This document shows, piece by piece, positions 7,395 to 15,497 of a stretch of DNA of 20,152 nucleotides (the stretch's first letter is position 1; each line of letters begins with the position of its first letter). Position numbers and translations under genes: made by a program. Below the pieces are notes generated by a model. The model was not told where the DNA came from and did no database searches. It saw only the letters and a program-made list of their open reading frames with translations. The stretch comes from CAYQAJ01 sp964415245 (lineage in GTDB: Bacteria; Planctomycetota; Planctomycetia; Pirellulales; Pirellulaceae): positions 1 to 20,152 of the forward strand of contig CAYQAJ010000063.1 in the NCBI GenBank assembly GCA_964415245.1. Direction: 5' to 3'.

Positions 7395-9152
7395 TCAGTT
7401 CTTACCGCTCGACTTGCGCTCATTATTGACACGTCGCTTATCGTTCTGGTTCGGCCTTTGTGCATCCGGGTGGCAGTAGCAGCTTGCCACCGGTGTGACG
7501 TCGGCATGCGCCCAGGCCAGGCGGAGCTTTTCGGCGAGGGCTTCGGCGTCTTTGGTCTTCTCTTGTTTCGCCAGCGCCTGTGACAGGCCCAGCAGCGACC
7601 AGGCGTTGTTCGGGTGGCGGGCCAGGTCGGCGCGGTAGACGGATTCGGCTTCGGCGGCGCGGCCGTCGGCGAGCAATAGTGCGCCCAAGGCGTGCCGCAC
7701 CGGCTGCATCCAGCCCGGCGGTTCGTCGTAGGAGAGGTTTTCCTCCATGTCGACGGCCTGGCGCAACAGCTCAAAGGCGCGGTCGGCGTGTCCTTCGCGA
7801 TATTCCAGTTCCCCTTCGGCCATCATGCGAGACAGGGCGATCACTTCCTTGGCCGGATTGTTGCCGAGTTTCCAGTCGTCGGTGACCTGCTTGGCCACTT
7901 CGTCGAGCAGTTCGATTTCGCGCCGCGCTTCGCGCGTGCGGTCGAGATTCGACAGCGCCACCGATCGGGCGTAGTGCCACTGGGCCCGGCTCAAGAGCTG
8001 CCACTCTTCCGGCTCCGGCTCCTTCAGAATCTCGTCCCACTTGCCGAAGCGGATCATCACGTGCAGCGCCGTGGGCATAAAGCCGTCGGCGAAGGTGACG
8101 TACTTCTTCAAAAACTCGGGCGGGATGTTCGTTTCGATCTTGCGGGCCGCTTCGATGGCCGTCTGGTAGCGGCCCTCCATCATTGCAGAGTAGGCCAGAA
8201 AGTGGATGTTGTGCATGAAGTACAGGCTGTAGAAGTCGGGCGGCGGCGCGAGAGCGAAGTAGGCTTCGTCGGCTTTGATCGCCTTCTGGTTCGCCTCGAC
8301 GGCTTCGGCATAGCGGCCCACGCGGATGTAAATGTGCGACGGCATGTGCACCAGGTGGCCCGCGCCGGGCACCAGCCCTCGCAAGCGGTCGGCGGCTGGC
8401 ACGCCTTTTTCGGGCCAGGGCGAAGCCTCGATGGCGTGGATGTAGAAGTGGTTCGCCCCGGGATGGTTGGGCGTTTTGGCCAGCGTTCGCTCGAGGACGG
8501 CCAGCACTTCAAGAACCCGCCCCTTGGGCACTCCTTGGGGGGTCCACAGGTCCCACGGCTGCAGGTCCATAAGCGATTCAGCGAACAGGGCGCCCACGTC
8601 GGCGTCGTCAGGGAACTGGTGCCATACGGCTTCCATCGCGTCGGCGTATGCCTGGTCGAGGGAGGAGCGATCTTCGGGGGCGGGCCACTCGTATCGTTTG
8701 GCAACGGCGCGGACCAGCGCCTGCTCAACGGGCGATTCGTCGTCGAGCGATTGGATCGCCTTCTGTGCCGCGTCGTATGCCAGCTTGCTCTGCTCCTCGC
8801 TCATCTCGGGGTTGTTGATGTGCAGGCCGCGGGCATAGGCAGAGCCCCACCACGCCATCGCGCACGAGGGATCGATCTCGGCGGCTTTCTCGAACGAGCG
8901 GATGGCTTCGTCGTGATTGAAGCCGTACAGAAGTTGAATGCCCTGGTCGATCCACCGCTGCGCTTCGTCCGAGTCGGTGGTCACTCGCCGTTTGTACCCG
9001 TCGAAGCCGGGATAGAGCTTGACGGGGCGAACGGCAGTGTTGGCCGACTCTGTCTTCTGCGATGGCGGCTGGCTCGGCTCGTCGGCACGCAGCACGATCC
9101 CGGGCCACGCCAGCGGGACAAGAAGGCAGAGAGTGGCAATCGTTCGCGGCAT
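7395..9152 (-). CDS. Exported tetratricopeptide-repeat protein
   Basis: The 585-residue protein has a signal peptide (MPRTIATLCLLVPLAWPGIV, cleavage near the ADEP that follows), so it is exported. TPR-like helix pairs are clear at about 63-100 (GFNHDEAIRSFEKAAEIDPS), near 280-310 (IRVGRYAEAVEANQKAIKAD), at about 330-345 and near 500-545 (ADGRAAEAESVYRADLARHP). Between them are the motifs NHFYIHAIEASPWPEKG and HLVHMPSHIYIRVGRY, typical of a conserved family of long bacterial TPR proteins of unknown function. The end carries a Cys pair in ASCYCHP and then a basic Asn/Lys/Arg-rich tail. The start is well supported by GGGAGGA about 5 nt before the ATG. TPRs usually mediate protein contacts; the partner is unknown. 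The downstream neighbour is the small 98-aa gene, and an EF-hand gene lies upstream. Confidence 0.85.
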   Translation of the reverse strand: MPRTIATLCLLVPLAWPGIVLRADEPSQPPSQKTESANTAVRPVKLYPGFDGYKRRVTTDSDEAQRWIDQGIQLLYGFNHDEAIRSFEKAAEIDPSCAMAWWGSAYARGLHINNPEMSEEQSKLAYDAAQKAIQSLDDESPVEQALVRAVAKRYEWPAPEDRSSLDQAYADAMEAVWHQFPDDADVGALFAESLMDLQPWDLWTPQGVPKGRVLEVLAVLERTLAKTPNHPGANHFYIHAIEASPWPEKGVPAADRLRGLVPGAGHLVHMPSHIYIRVGRYAEAVEANQKAIKADEAYFALAPPPDFYSLYFMHNIHFLAYSAMMEGRYQTAIEAARKIETNIPPEFLKKYVTFADGFMPTALHVMIRFGKWDEILKEPEPEEWQLLSRAQWHYARSVALSNLDRTREARREIELLDEVAKQVTDDWKLGNNPAKEVIALSRMMAEGELEYREGHADRAFELLRQAVDMEENLSYDEPPGWMQPVRHALGALLLADGRAAEAESVYRADLARHPNNAWSLLGLSQALAKQEKTKDAEALAEKLRLAWAHADVTPVASCYCHPDAQRPNQNDKRRVNNERKSSGKN

Positions 9153-9192
9153 GGTATCCTCCCTTCAAGGAGAGTTCCCGGGAGACAAAGCA

Positions 9193-9217
9193 TTGCCGGC
9201 CGCCTTCGGCCAGGCAA
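9193..9217 (-). terminator. GC-rich hairpin between the EF-hand and TPR genes
   Basis: Five plus five base pairs (TTGCC GGCCG, CCTT loop, CGGCC, one bulged A, GGCAA) form a strong stem. It lies about 105 nt after the EF-hand stop and about 40 nt before the TPR start on the minus strand. There is no T-run, so it may instead be a leader structure in the TPR message. Confidence 0.35.
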
Positions 9218-9322
9218 GGGCCCATTGTAGAGGGAAAGGAGAGAGGGGCGCGCGAGGGCATGCGTATCGCGCGGTGCGCTCAGGGCCATCGTTGCCGAAC
9301 TAGCATCGGCAGCGAGGCCGAA

Positions 9323-10696
9323 TCAGTTTCCGCGACCGCGGCGTCCGCCAAAGTTGCCCTGCCCGCCGCCAAAGTTGCCTTGGCCGCCGCCGAAACGTCC
9401 GCCTCCATTGCCTCGATTGAATCCGCCGGGCCCGCCGAAACTGCCGGGGCTAGCGTCACCGCCGCGCGGCGCCAACGAGGTAGAAGTGGCGCGGGACGAG
9501 CTGCCGCTTCCGCCGCTCGTCGTGCTGCCGCGGGTGCCGGCTTTGGCCACGGAAGATTCTCCCAGCGCCTCGGCGACCGTAATGATGCCGTCGCCATCCA
9601 GGTCGTTCTTGGCGAATTCGGCCACCGTTTCGTCGTTCCAGGTGGTCGAGTACTCCCACATCTGAACCTGACCGTCGGCGTCGGCATCGCTGCGGGTGAA
9701 CCAATCGGGCAATCCCTTGGGCAGCCGTTCGGTGGCGGTGAGAAAGCGCTCCGACTTTCGTCCGCCCGCGAGCTTGGGTCCTTCGACGACGTACGATTCG
9801 CCCGGCTCGGGTGCCCGCGCCGCGCTGCTCGACGAACCGCCGCTGTAGTTGTCGAGATACGCGGTCGCTTCCTCCAAGGTGACGATTCCGTCCTTGTTGG
9901 TGTCCCACTGTTCGGGATTGCCGCGGACGTTGGGCCACTCGTACTCTTCGAGCCGGCCGCTGCCGTCTTCGTCGTACTGGTTGATGAGGCTTTGTGCACC
10001 GCGGCGAATCTGGAAGCTGCCGTCCTCACCTCCTTCGCCGCCGCCGCGCGGGCCGCGTCCCCGGCCTCCGCCGAAACCGCCAGCACCGGGCCCGCCGGCG
10101 AAACGGCCTCCTCCCGCACGCGGATCGCCCGAGGGTGCTGAGTTCGTGGAGTTGCCGCTGGCGCTTGCACTTGCGGTTGCCGAAGCGGGGGTGAGTTCGC
10201 TGTCGAACCCGGGAGCGGTCTGCAATTCGCCGGTCGACACAAAGGCGAGGACGTCAGACTCCAGTTCGGTTGCGCTGGAGCTATCTCCGCCGTTATTGCG
10301 GTCGCCGTCGCCATTGCGGTTGTTGTTCGATTCTCCGGTGAGCCGATCGATAGGGATGGGTCCGCCGAGCTCGACGTTGGCCTGTTCGGCGAGTCGCTGC
10401 ACGAATCGTTGGGCGCGTTCAGGCACTTCGTTGGGCTCGAGAATTCCGTTCTGGTTTTCGTCGAGACGGGTGAGGAAGTCGGCGGGGTTGAAGCCTCCAC
10501 CTCCGCCCCACTGGCCCCCACCCCGATCTCCTCCGCCACGCTGGAAGCCGCCTCCACCACGCTGAAAACCGCCGCCACCCTGGTCTCCGCCGCCACCGCG
10601 CTGTCCGCCGCCACCACGACGCTGTGCCGCGGCCGGCTCCGCGGCGATGGCAATGATCGCGAGAATCACGGCGGCGATGTGTGCAGATAGCCTCAC
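9323..10696 (-). CDS. Exported EF-hand protein with N-terminal, central and C-terminal Gly-rich segments
   Basis: The 457-residue protein starts with a signal peptide (MRLSAHIAAVILAIIAIAAE, cleavage after PAAA), using a GTG start with AGAGGA about 8 nt upstream. Residues of about 25-68 are Gly/Arg/Gln-rich. Five calcium-binding EF loops follow the D-x-D/N-x-D/N-G pattern ending in Glu: DENQNGILEPNE (near 79), DEDGSGRLEEYE (about 240), DTNKDGIVTLEE (about 265), DADADGQVQMWE (about 336) and DLDGDGIITVAE (about 365). Ala/Ser/Gly-rich linkers separate them, and the last 40 or so residues are GGGQGNFGGG-type with an Arg-rich end. It is expected to be periplasmic or extracellular and to bind calcium. 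Its role is unknown. Its tail resembles those of the secretin-N protein and the LSxEQ protein in this window. It is upstream of the TPR gene, 170 bp apart. Confidence 0.85.
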   Translation of the reverse strand: MRLSAHIAAVILAIIAIAAEPAAAQRRGGGGQRGGGGDQGGGGFQRGGGGFQRGGGDRGGGQWGGGGGFNPADFLTRLDENQNGILEPNEVPERAQRFVQRLAEQANVELGGPIPIDRLTGESNNNRNGDGDRNNGGDSSSATELESDVLAFVSTGELQTAPGFDSELTPASATASASASGNSTNSAPSGDPRAGGGRFAGGPGAGGFGGGRGRGPRGGGEGGEDGSFQIRRGAQSLINQYDEDGSGRLEEYEWPNVRGNPEQWDTNKDGIVTLEEATAYLDNYSGGSSSSAARAPEPGESYVVEGPKLAGGRKSERFLTATERLPKGLPDWFTRSDADADGQVQMWEYSTTWNDETVAEFAKNDLDGDGIITVAEALGESSVAKAGTRGSTTSGGSGSSSRATSTSLAPRGGDASPGSFGGPGGFNRGNGGGRFGGGQGNFGGGQGNFGGRRGRGN

Positions 10697-11147
10697 TCGC
10701 GGGTTCCTCTACGTGGAAAGGGACTTACGGCGCACTGTCGTGAGCGCACAACGCAACTCTGAGAGCAATGCCCTTAACAACATTAAACACCCGACACCCC
10801 CGTTAAGCTACGCATGTTTTCGTCATTTTTTTTGGGAAAACTGGGTAGGAGGCCCCCTGGTTCGTCGNNNNNNNNNNNNNNNNNNNNNNNNNNNNNNNNN
10901 NNNNNNNNNNNNNNNNNNNNNNNNNNNNNNNNNNNNNNNNNNNNNNNNNNNNNNNNNNNNNNNNNNNCGGGTTAATTACCTTACGCGGGTGGGCCGACGG
11001 TTCGACGGCTGGGAAGCGTGTGCTTTCAGCGGGTTCTGCCGCCCCGGCGCATGTCCGCTCGGTACGTGCCAGGGAGTGGCTAATGGGTGACGCGTCGCGC
11101 GTGCGACGACAGTCCTGTCGACACAATTCTGTTGGGGAGACATTCCG
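10697..11147. other. Intergenic region interrupted by an assembly gap
   Basis: The stretch separates the divergent EF-hand and LSxEQ genes and should contain both promoters. It includes 100 N, so its true length and content are unknown. The visible part is AT-richer than the genes (for example around 10770-10850, with a run of eight T). No promoter could be fixed with confidence. A GGGGAGA about 7 nt before 11148 is the ribosome binding site of the LSxEQ gene. Confidence 0.5.
10868..10967. other. Assembly gap (100 N)
   Basis: Exactly 100 N, the usual placeholder for a scaffold gap of unknown size. Open frames drawn across it are not meaningful. Confidence 0.98.
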
Positions 11148-11897
11148 ATGAAAGAGCGCAAGTGGAGTTGGCTGGGTGCGGCGGTGGCGGTATTGCTCGT
11201 GGTTGCCGTCGCGGTAGAAGCGGGGGCGCAGCAGCCGCCGCGTCGTGGTGGTGGTCGTCAATTCGGCGGCGGGCCCACGAACTTGCTGTCGAACGAAGCG
11301 GTGCAGCAGGATCTGGACTTGTTGCCCGATCAGATCGCCAAGATCGAAGAGGCCAACGCGGCGCGCCGCGAGGCGTTCGGCGGCGGCGGTCAGAACCTTT
11401 CGCGAGAAGAGCGCCAAGCGCAGTTCCAGGAAGCCAATGAGGCGTATCAGACGGCGATCGACAGTATTCTTTCTGATGGACAGAAGAAGCGGCTGGATCA
11501 GATCGCCCTACAGCAGCGCGTGCAGCGCGGCGGCATCGCCGGCGCGTTTACGTCGCCGGAAGTTTCCGAGGCCCTTGGCCTCAGCGAGGACGATTTGGCA
11601 GCACTCCGCGAGAAGGCCCGCGAGCTAGAACAAGAGCTGCGCGAAAAGGCCGCCAAGGATCGGGCGGCGGCGGTCGAGACCCTGATGAAGGAGCTCTCGT
11701 CCGATCAGACGGCCGCGTACAAGGGCCTGTTGGGCGAGCCGTTTGACGTCAGCCAGCTTGGCGGCGGCTTCGGCGCTGGTGGCCCCGGCGGCGGTCGCTT
11801 CGGTGGACAGGGTGGACAGGGCGGCCGTTTTGGCGCTCAAGGCGGACAAGGTGGTCGTCGAGGCGGACAGGGCGGCAACGCACGTCCCCAGAACTAA
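11148..11897 (+). CDS. Exported LSxEQ (Spy/CpxP-like) helical protein with Gly-rich tail
   Basis: The 249-residue protein has a signal peptide (MKERKWSWLGAAVAVLLVVA, cleavage after EAGA) and a GGGGAGA ribosome binding site about 7 nt before the ATG. The body is strongly helical and charged, with LLPDQIAKIEEAN, LSREERQAQFQEAN, LSDGQKKRLDQI, LGLSEDDLAALREKA and LSSDQTAAYKGLLG. These resemble the LTxxQ motifs of Spy/CpxP periplasmic chaperone and stress proteins. The last 45 or so residues (from about 205) are Gly-rich repeats of the FGGQGGQGGRFG type. It is probably periplasmic. A chaperone or metal-binding role is an inference from the motif alone. Similar helical motifs open the secretin-N protein at 2550, suggesting a shared local module. 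It precedes the gsp operon on the same strand but is separated by palindromes and about 480 bp. Confidence 0.75.
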   Translation: MKERKWSWLGAAVAVLLVVAVAVEAGAQQPPRRGGGRQFGGGPTNLLSNEAVQQDLDLLPDQIAKIEEANAARREAFGGGGQNLSREERQAQFQEANEAYQTAIDSILSDGQKKRLDQIALQQRVQRGGIAGAFTSPEVSEALGLSEDDLAALREKARELEQELREKAAKDRAAAVETLMKELSSDQTAAYKGLLGEPFDVSQLGGGFGAGGPGGGRFGGQGGQGGRFGAQGGQGGRRGGQGGNARPQN

Positions 11898-11915
11898 CTG
11901 AGTAAGCCTTCGTCG

Positions 11916-11948
11916 CGCCCTCTCCCCGATACATGAGGGGAGAGGGCG
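11916..11948 (+). terminator. Perfect 12-bp hairpin after the LSxEQ gene
   Basis: CGCCCTCTCCCC (11916-11927) pairs perfectly with GGGGAGAGGGCG (11937-11948) across a 9-nt loop, 18 nt after the stop codon. The position fits a terminator, but no T-run follows, so it may instead be a copy of a dispersed intergenic palindrome. Confidence 0.5.
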
Positions 11949-11950
11949 AC

Positions 11951-11988
11951 GGCGGGGGAACCCTGTCGCGCGATAGGCTTCCCCCGCC
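11951..11988. repeat. Second palindrome, nested inverted repeat
   Basis: GGCGGGGGAA (11951-11960) pairs with TTCCCCCGCC (11979-11988). The sequence between them is itself a near-perfect palindrome around TCGCGCGA with one G-T wobble. The whole could fold as one long hairpin only 2 nt from the preceding one. It resembles an intergenic palindromic element rather than a simple terminator. Confidence 0.5.
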
Positions 11989-12219
11989 TCCAAGCAACCA
12001 GAACAGCAACGAATGGGGGGGTGATGGGGGAGCTGGCCTCGTGGCGTCGTCAGCTTACGTGAAACGCGCAAACAAAGAGGAAAGATTCAGTCCGTCTCCT
12101 ATTTCCCTCTTTAGTGCTCCGTCTGACCGGAAGGCGGGCGGACGCTCACCTGACGGGAGTGGGGGCGCTGTGGCACGGTGATCCCAAAACCACGGCAGGG
12201 CGGCGGCCCGCCAACGGCC

Positions 12220-12246
12220 CGTCGAGTCGCGCATTGCGGCTCGACG
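12220..12246 (+). other. Hairpin in the gspE upstream region
   Basis: CGTCGAG-T-CGC pairs with GCG-G-CTCGACG around a GCATT loop, giving an 11-bp stem with one U-G wobble. It lies about 130 nt before the gspE start and could be part of a long leader RNA or a dyad operator. Which is unknown. Confidence 0.35.
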
Positions 12247-12373
12247 CGAATGTCGCGCCCTCTCACACCACATCGCGAATCAAACGGGCGGATGAGCCAA
12301 CCAGGCAGCCTCATCGGCCCGGTGGGCTGAGCGGCCCGGAGGGTGGTGCTGTGCGTTTGGGCCGGGAGCAAGC

Positions 12374-14110
12374 GTGGTGATCCGCGAACACAAGAACCCC
12401 ATGGAAGCGGGCGAAATCCTACTAAAACGTGGCTTGATCAACTCGCGGCAGCTCGCGGAGACGCGCAGCGGCAACTTGGAAGGACTGCGCCTGATTGAGG
12501 CGGCGGTGGAGAAAGGTTTCGTGACGGAAGAACAGGCACTCAAAGCGCTGGGCGAAGAGGTGGGGCTCGACTACGTCGACCTGACGGCCACCGACGTCGA
12601 CCTGTCGCTCTTGAAGAATTTCCCCCTCAAGCTCATTCACCGTCAGTCGCTGTTTCCCATCCGCCGCGACAACGGCCATCTCGTCGTGGCCACCAGTAAC
12701 CCTTTCGACCTCTATCCCCTCGATGAAGCGAGCGCCGCCACCGGCCTGTCGGTCGTGCCCGTGCTGGCCGCGCGGCAGGAAATCTCGAAGCTCATCAAGC
12801 GGCACCTGGGCGTGGGGAGCGAGACGGTCGACGGCCTGATGGAGCAAACACTCGACGAGGACGGAGTCGAGCTGCTGGACTCCATCGAGACCGACGGCTC
12901 CGAGCTGTCGGAGATGGCGCAGGAAGCGTCGGTCGTGCGGTTGGTCAACGAGATTCTGCTCGAGGCCATTGAGCTGCGCGCCAGCGACGTGCACATCGAG
13001 TCGCAGGGCTCGGGGCTGGTAGTGCGGTATCGTATGGACGGCATCCTGCAGACGCAGCCCATGCCTGCCGAGATCAACCGCTTCGAGGCAGCCATCATCA
13101 GCCGCATGAAGATCATGTCGAAGCTGAACATCGCCGAGAAGCGGCTGCCGCAAGACGGCCGCATGAAGCTGAAGGTGGCGGGCCGCGAGATCGACGTCCG
13201 CGTGTCGGTCATCCCCATGATCCACGGCGAAGGGCTCGTGCTGCGGCTGTTGGACAAGTCGAGCATGCGGTTCGACCTCCGCGGACTGGGCATGGAGCAA
13301 GAGACGTACGAGATCTACAGCGAGCTGATCCGCCTGCCGCACGGCATCATTCTGGTGACGGGGCCCACCGGCTCGGGTAAGACGACCACGCTCTACAGCT
13401 CGCTGTTGGAGATCAAGAGCAGCGAAACCAAGATCATCACGGCAGAGGACCCGGTCGAGTACCAGTTGGAGGGGATCAACCAGATCCAGATTCATCCCAA
13501 GATCGGCCTGACCTTCGCCCACACCCTGCGGAGCGTCCTGCGTCACGACCCCGACATCGTGCTGGTGGGCGAGGTCCGCGACTTCGAAACGGCCGAGAAC
13601 GCCATTCAGGCTTCGCTCACGGGCCACCTGGTTTTCAGCACGCTGCACACCAACGACGCGGCCAGCGCTTTCACGCGGTTGACCGATATGGGCGTCGAGC
13701 CCTTCCTGGTGGCCAGCACTCTCGAGGCGGTGATGGCGCAGCGGCTGGTACGGCGGTTGTGCGAGCAGTGCAAAGAGGCGTACCGTCCGGACCCGGACGG
13801 CCTGCCCCCCGACTTCCCCCTCGACGTGCTGAAGAAGGGGGAGATTTACCGACCCACCGGGTGCCGCGCGTGCCGCCAGTTGGGCTACAGCGGCCGCGTG
13901 GGAATGTACGAGCTGTTGGTGAGCGATCAAGACGTTCGTCAGCTCGCCCACGACCGCGCCAGCAGTTGGAAGATCAAGCAGAGGGCCATGGAAAAGGGCA
14001 TGACCACCCTGCGCCAGGACGGCTGGCGGAAGGTGCTCGCGGGAGTCACGTCGATGGACGAGGTCCTGAGAGTCACCAAGGGAGATCGCGACGTGCAGTA
14101 CCACCGCTGA
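12374..14110 (+). CDS. gspE: Type II secretion ATPase GspE
   Basis: The 578-residue cytoplasmic secretion ATPase begins with an MshEN/GspII_E_N domain (about residues 8-150, with EAGEILLKRGLINSRQL and LDYVDLTATDVDLSLL). The RecA-like motor domain then has Walker A GPTGSGKTT (330-338), an Asp box around ITAEDPVEYQLEGINQIQI, Walker B DIVLVGEVRD (394-403) and a His box with LVFSTLHTNDAA. Two zinc-binding pairs, CEQC (463-466) and CRAC (497-500), are those of GspE/PilB-type assembly ATPases. ATP hydrolysis drives pseudopilus assembly through GspF. Length is nearer PilB than classical GspE because of the N-domain. The start is a GTG at 12374 or the adjacent GTG at 12377; GGGAG ends about 5-8 nt before. 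It leads the gspE-K gene order. A type IV pilus PilB role is a weaker alternative, since true GspG/H/I/J/K genes follow. Confidence 0.95.
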   Translation: MVIREHKNPMEAGEILLKRGLINSRQLAETRSGNLEGLRLIEAAVEKGFVTEEQALKALGEEVGLDYVDLTATDVDLSLLKNFPLKLIHRQSLFPIRRDNGHLVVATSNPFDLYPLDEASAATGLSVVPVLAARQEISKLIKRHLGVGSETVDGLMEQTLDEDGVELLDSIETDGSELSEMAQEASVVRLVNEILLEAIELRASDVHIESQGSGLVVRYRMDGILQTQPMPAEINRFEAAIISRMKIMSKLNIAEKRLPQDGRMKLKVAGREIDVRVSVIPMIHGEGLVLRLLDKSSMRFDLRGLGMEQETYEIYSELIRLPHGIILVTGPTGSGKTTTLYSSLLEIKSSETKIITAEDPVEYQLEGINQIQIHPKIGLTFAHTLRSVLRHDPDIVLVGEVRDFETAENAIQASLTGHLVFSTLHTNDAASAFTRLTDMGVEPFLVASTLEAVMAQRLVRRLCEQCKEAYRPDPDGLPPDFPLDVLKKGEIYRPTGCRACRQLGYSGRVGMYELLVSDQDVRQLAHDRASSWKIKQRAMEKGMTTLRQDGWRKVLAGVTSMDEVLRVTKGDRDVQYHR

Positions 14111-14220
14111 GCGGCCTCTTCCCCTCCGGCGCCGCGATGCCGGCGCGCGTGGCGGCGCGGGTTTGGCCGCGATCGTGCCACCTAAGTGCCACGGCGGGTC
14201 CTTGGCACGCGACGGGCACA

Positions 14221-14250
14221 CTCGCCCCGACACGCGCGCTCGCCCCGACA
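14221..14250 (+). repeat. 12-bp direct repeat between gspE and gspF
   Basis: CTCGCCCCGACA occurs at 14221-14232 and again at 14239-14250, an 18-bp period. It lies in the 181-bp gap between gspE and gspF, in which no gene is seen. Confidence 0.5.
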
Positions 14251-14291
14251 AGCAAGCGCCGGTCGGCGGCGCGACGTGAAAAAACACCACC

Positions 14292-15497
14292 ATGCCCGAA
14301 TTCACCTACATAGCACGCGACAGGAGCGGTCAGCGCATCAGCGGCACTTTGTCGGCCGGCTCGCAGCGCGAGGCGATCGTTGCCCTCTCGGCGCAGTCGC
14401 TATTCCCGGTCACGGTGACGGTCGACACGCCCAAAAAACCGCTGCTGCGGCTGGGGGGTCGCGTACGGGGCCAGTTGATGGCCGCCACGTATACGCAGTT
14501 GGCGGCGCTGTTGCGCAGCGGCGTGCCACTGTTGCGTTCGCTCGACGTGCTCCGGCTACAGACGTCCCAGTCCACGCTGAAGCGCGTGCTGGGCGAAGTG
14601 CACGAGCGGGTCGAGGACGGCAGCACGCTGGCCGAGGGCATGGCACGCCATCCTCAGGTGTTCAGCGAGATGGCGGTGAGCATGGTCCGCGCCGGGGGCG
14701 AAGGGGGCTTTCTGGAAGATGCTCTCGAACGCGTCTCCCAGTTCACCGAGCTGCAGGAGGACCTCAAGAGCCGCACCTTGGGCGCCTTGATCTATCCGGT
14801 GATTTTGGCCAGCGTGGGGACCGCCGTGGTCACCGTGTTGATCGTGTTCTTCGTGCCCATGTTCGCCACGCTGTTCGATCAGTTGCGGCAGCGGCACCAG
14901 TTGCCCGTGGCGACCGACGTGCTCTTGGCCTTCAGCGCGTTCGTGCGATCGTGGGGATGGCTGGCGGCGGTGGTTATCGGAGTGGGTGCGTTGGCGGCGC
15001 GATACCACCTAACGACCGAGCGAGGCCGACGGCTGGCGGACTTGGCGAAGCTGCGCGTGCCGCTCGGGGGCGGCATTTTTAGCAGCCTGGCCGTGGCGCG
15101 GTTTTGCCGCGTGCTGGGAACGCTGTTGCGCAATGGCGTACCGATTCTCAAGTCGCTCGATATCAGCCGCGCGGCCACCGGGAATCGCATTCTTTCCGAC
15201 GCCATTGCCGAAGCGTCGGAGAATATTTCCGCCGGCCAGTCCCTGGCGGCGCCGTTGGCGTCCAGCGGTCACTTTCCCACCGCCGTGGTGGAAATGATTG
15301 CCGTGGCCGAGGAGTCGAACACGCTCGATCAGGTGCTCATTCAAATCGCCGACGACCTGGAACGCCGCACGACCCGCCGGCTCGACCTGCTGGTGCGGAT
15401 GATCGAGCCGGTGCTGCTCGTGATTCTGGCGATGGTGGTGTTGTTCGTGGTCATCGCGCTGCTCTTGCCGGTGGTCCGCATGGGCACCATGGTGTGA
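14292..15497 (+). CDS. gspF: Type II secretion inner-membrane platform protein GspF
   Basis: The 401-residue protein has the typical GspF/PilC layout: a short N-terminal segment (PEFTYIARDRSGQRISGTLSA) and two repeated T2SSF helical domains. The first is at about 60-180 with LLRSGVPLLRSLDVLR. The second is at about 260-380 with LGTLLRNGVPILKSLDISR. Three membrane helices lie near 160-182, 212-232 and 373-396. GspF anchors the assembly machine in the inner membrane and couples GspE to pseudopilin extraction. Length matches the family (about 400). The ATG at 14292 begins the conserved N-terminus, although no good Shine-Dalgarno is seen before it (AAAAAACACCACC). It lies 181 nt after gspE and 183 nt before gspG. 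Confidence 0.95.
   Translation: MPEFTYIARDRSGQRISGTLSAGSQREAIVALSAQSLFPVTVTVDTPKKPLLRLGGRVRGQLMAATYTQLAALLRSGVPLLRSLDVLRLQTSQSTLKRVLGEVHERVEDGSTLAEGMARHPQVFSEMAVSMVRAGGEGGFLEDALERVSQFTELQEDLKSRTLGALIYPVILASVGTAVVTVLIVFFVPMFATLFDQLRQRHQLPVATDVLLAFSAFVRSWGWLAAVVIGVGALAARYHLTTERGRRLADLAKLRVPLGGGIFSSLAVARFCRVLGTLLRNGVPILKSLDISRAATGNRILSDAIAEASENISAGQSLAAPLASSGHFPTAVVEMIAVAEESNTLDQVLIQIADDLERRTTRRLDLLVRMIEPVLLVILAMVVLFVVIALLLPVVRMGTMV

Larger units (their letters stand above)
11898..12373. other. Non-coding region upstream of gspE with several palindromes
   Basis: These 476 bp contain two adjacent strong hairpins just after the LSxEQ gene, a weaker AAAGAGGAAA / TTTCCCTCTTT inverted repeat (12074-12083 with 12102-12112) and a hairpin at 12220-12246. 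A near-direct repeat CGGCCCGG(T/A)GGG occurs near 12315-12345. Small open frames here lack ribosome binding sites and look random. The gsp operon promoter is expected here but none could be fixed by eye. Confidence 0.55.

Noticed and set aside
7337..7774. Upstream extension of the small 98-aa gene
   Set aside because: This part overlaps the TPR C-terminus in another frame and its composition (Thr/Pro/Arg/Cys-rich) is shadow-like.
7692..9230. A 512-codon plus-strand open frame opposite the TPR gene
   Set aside because: The minus-strand frame has a signal peptide, ribosome binding site and clear TPR motifs. The plus-strand frame is an antisense shadow favoured by high GC.
9280..10653. Second long minus-strand frame over the EF-hand gene
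   Set aside because: It is the same region in another frame, Ser/Pro/Ala-rich. The frame at 9323-10696 carries the signal peptide and EF loops.
10803..11417. Minus-strand open frame that crosses the N run
   Set aside because: It includes 34 unknown codons and is antisense to the LSxEQ gene's signal peptide, so it cannot be supported.
12422..14305. A 627-codon minus-strand open frame opposite gspE
   Set aside because: GspE motifs on the plus strand are unmistakable, and the antisense frame has no recognisable features.
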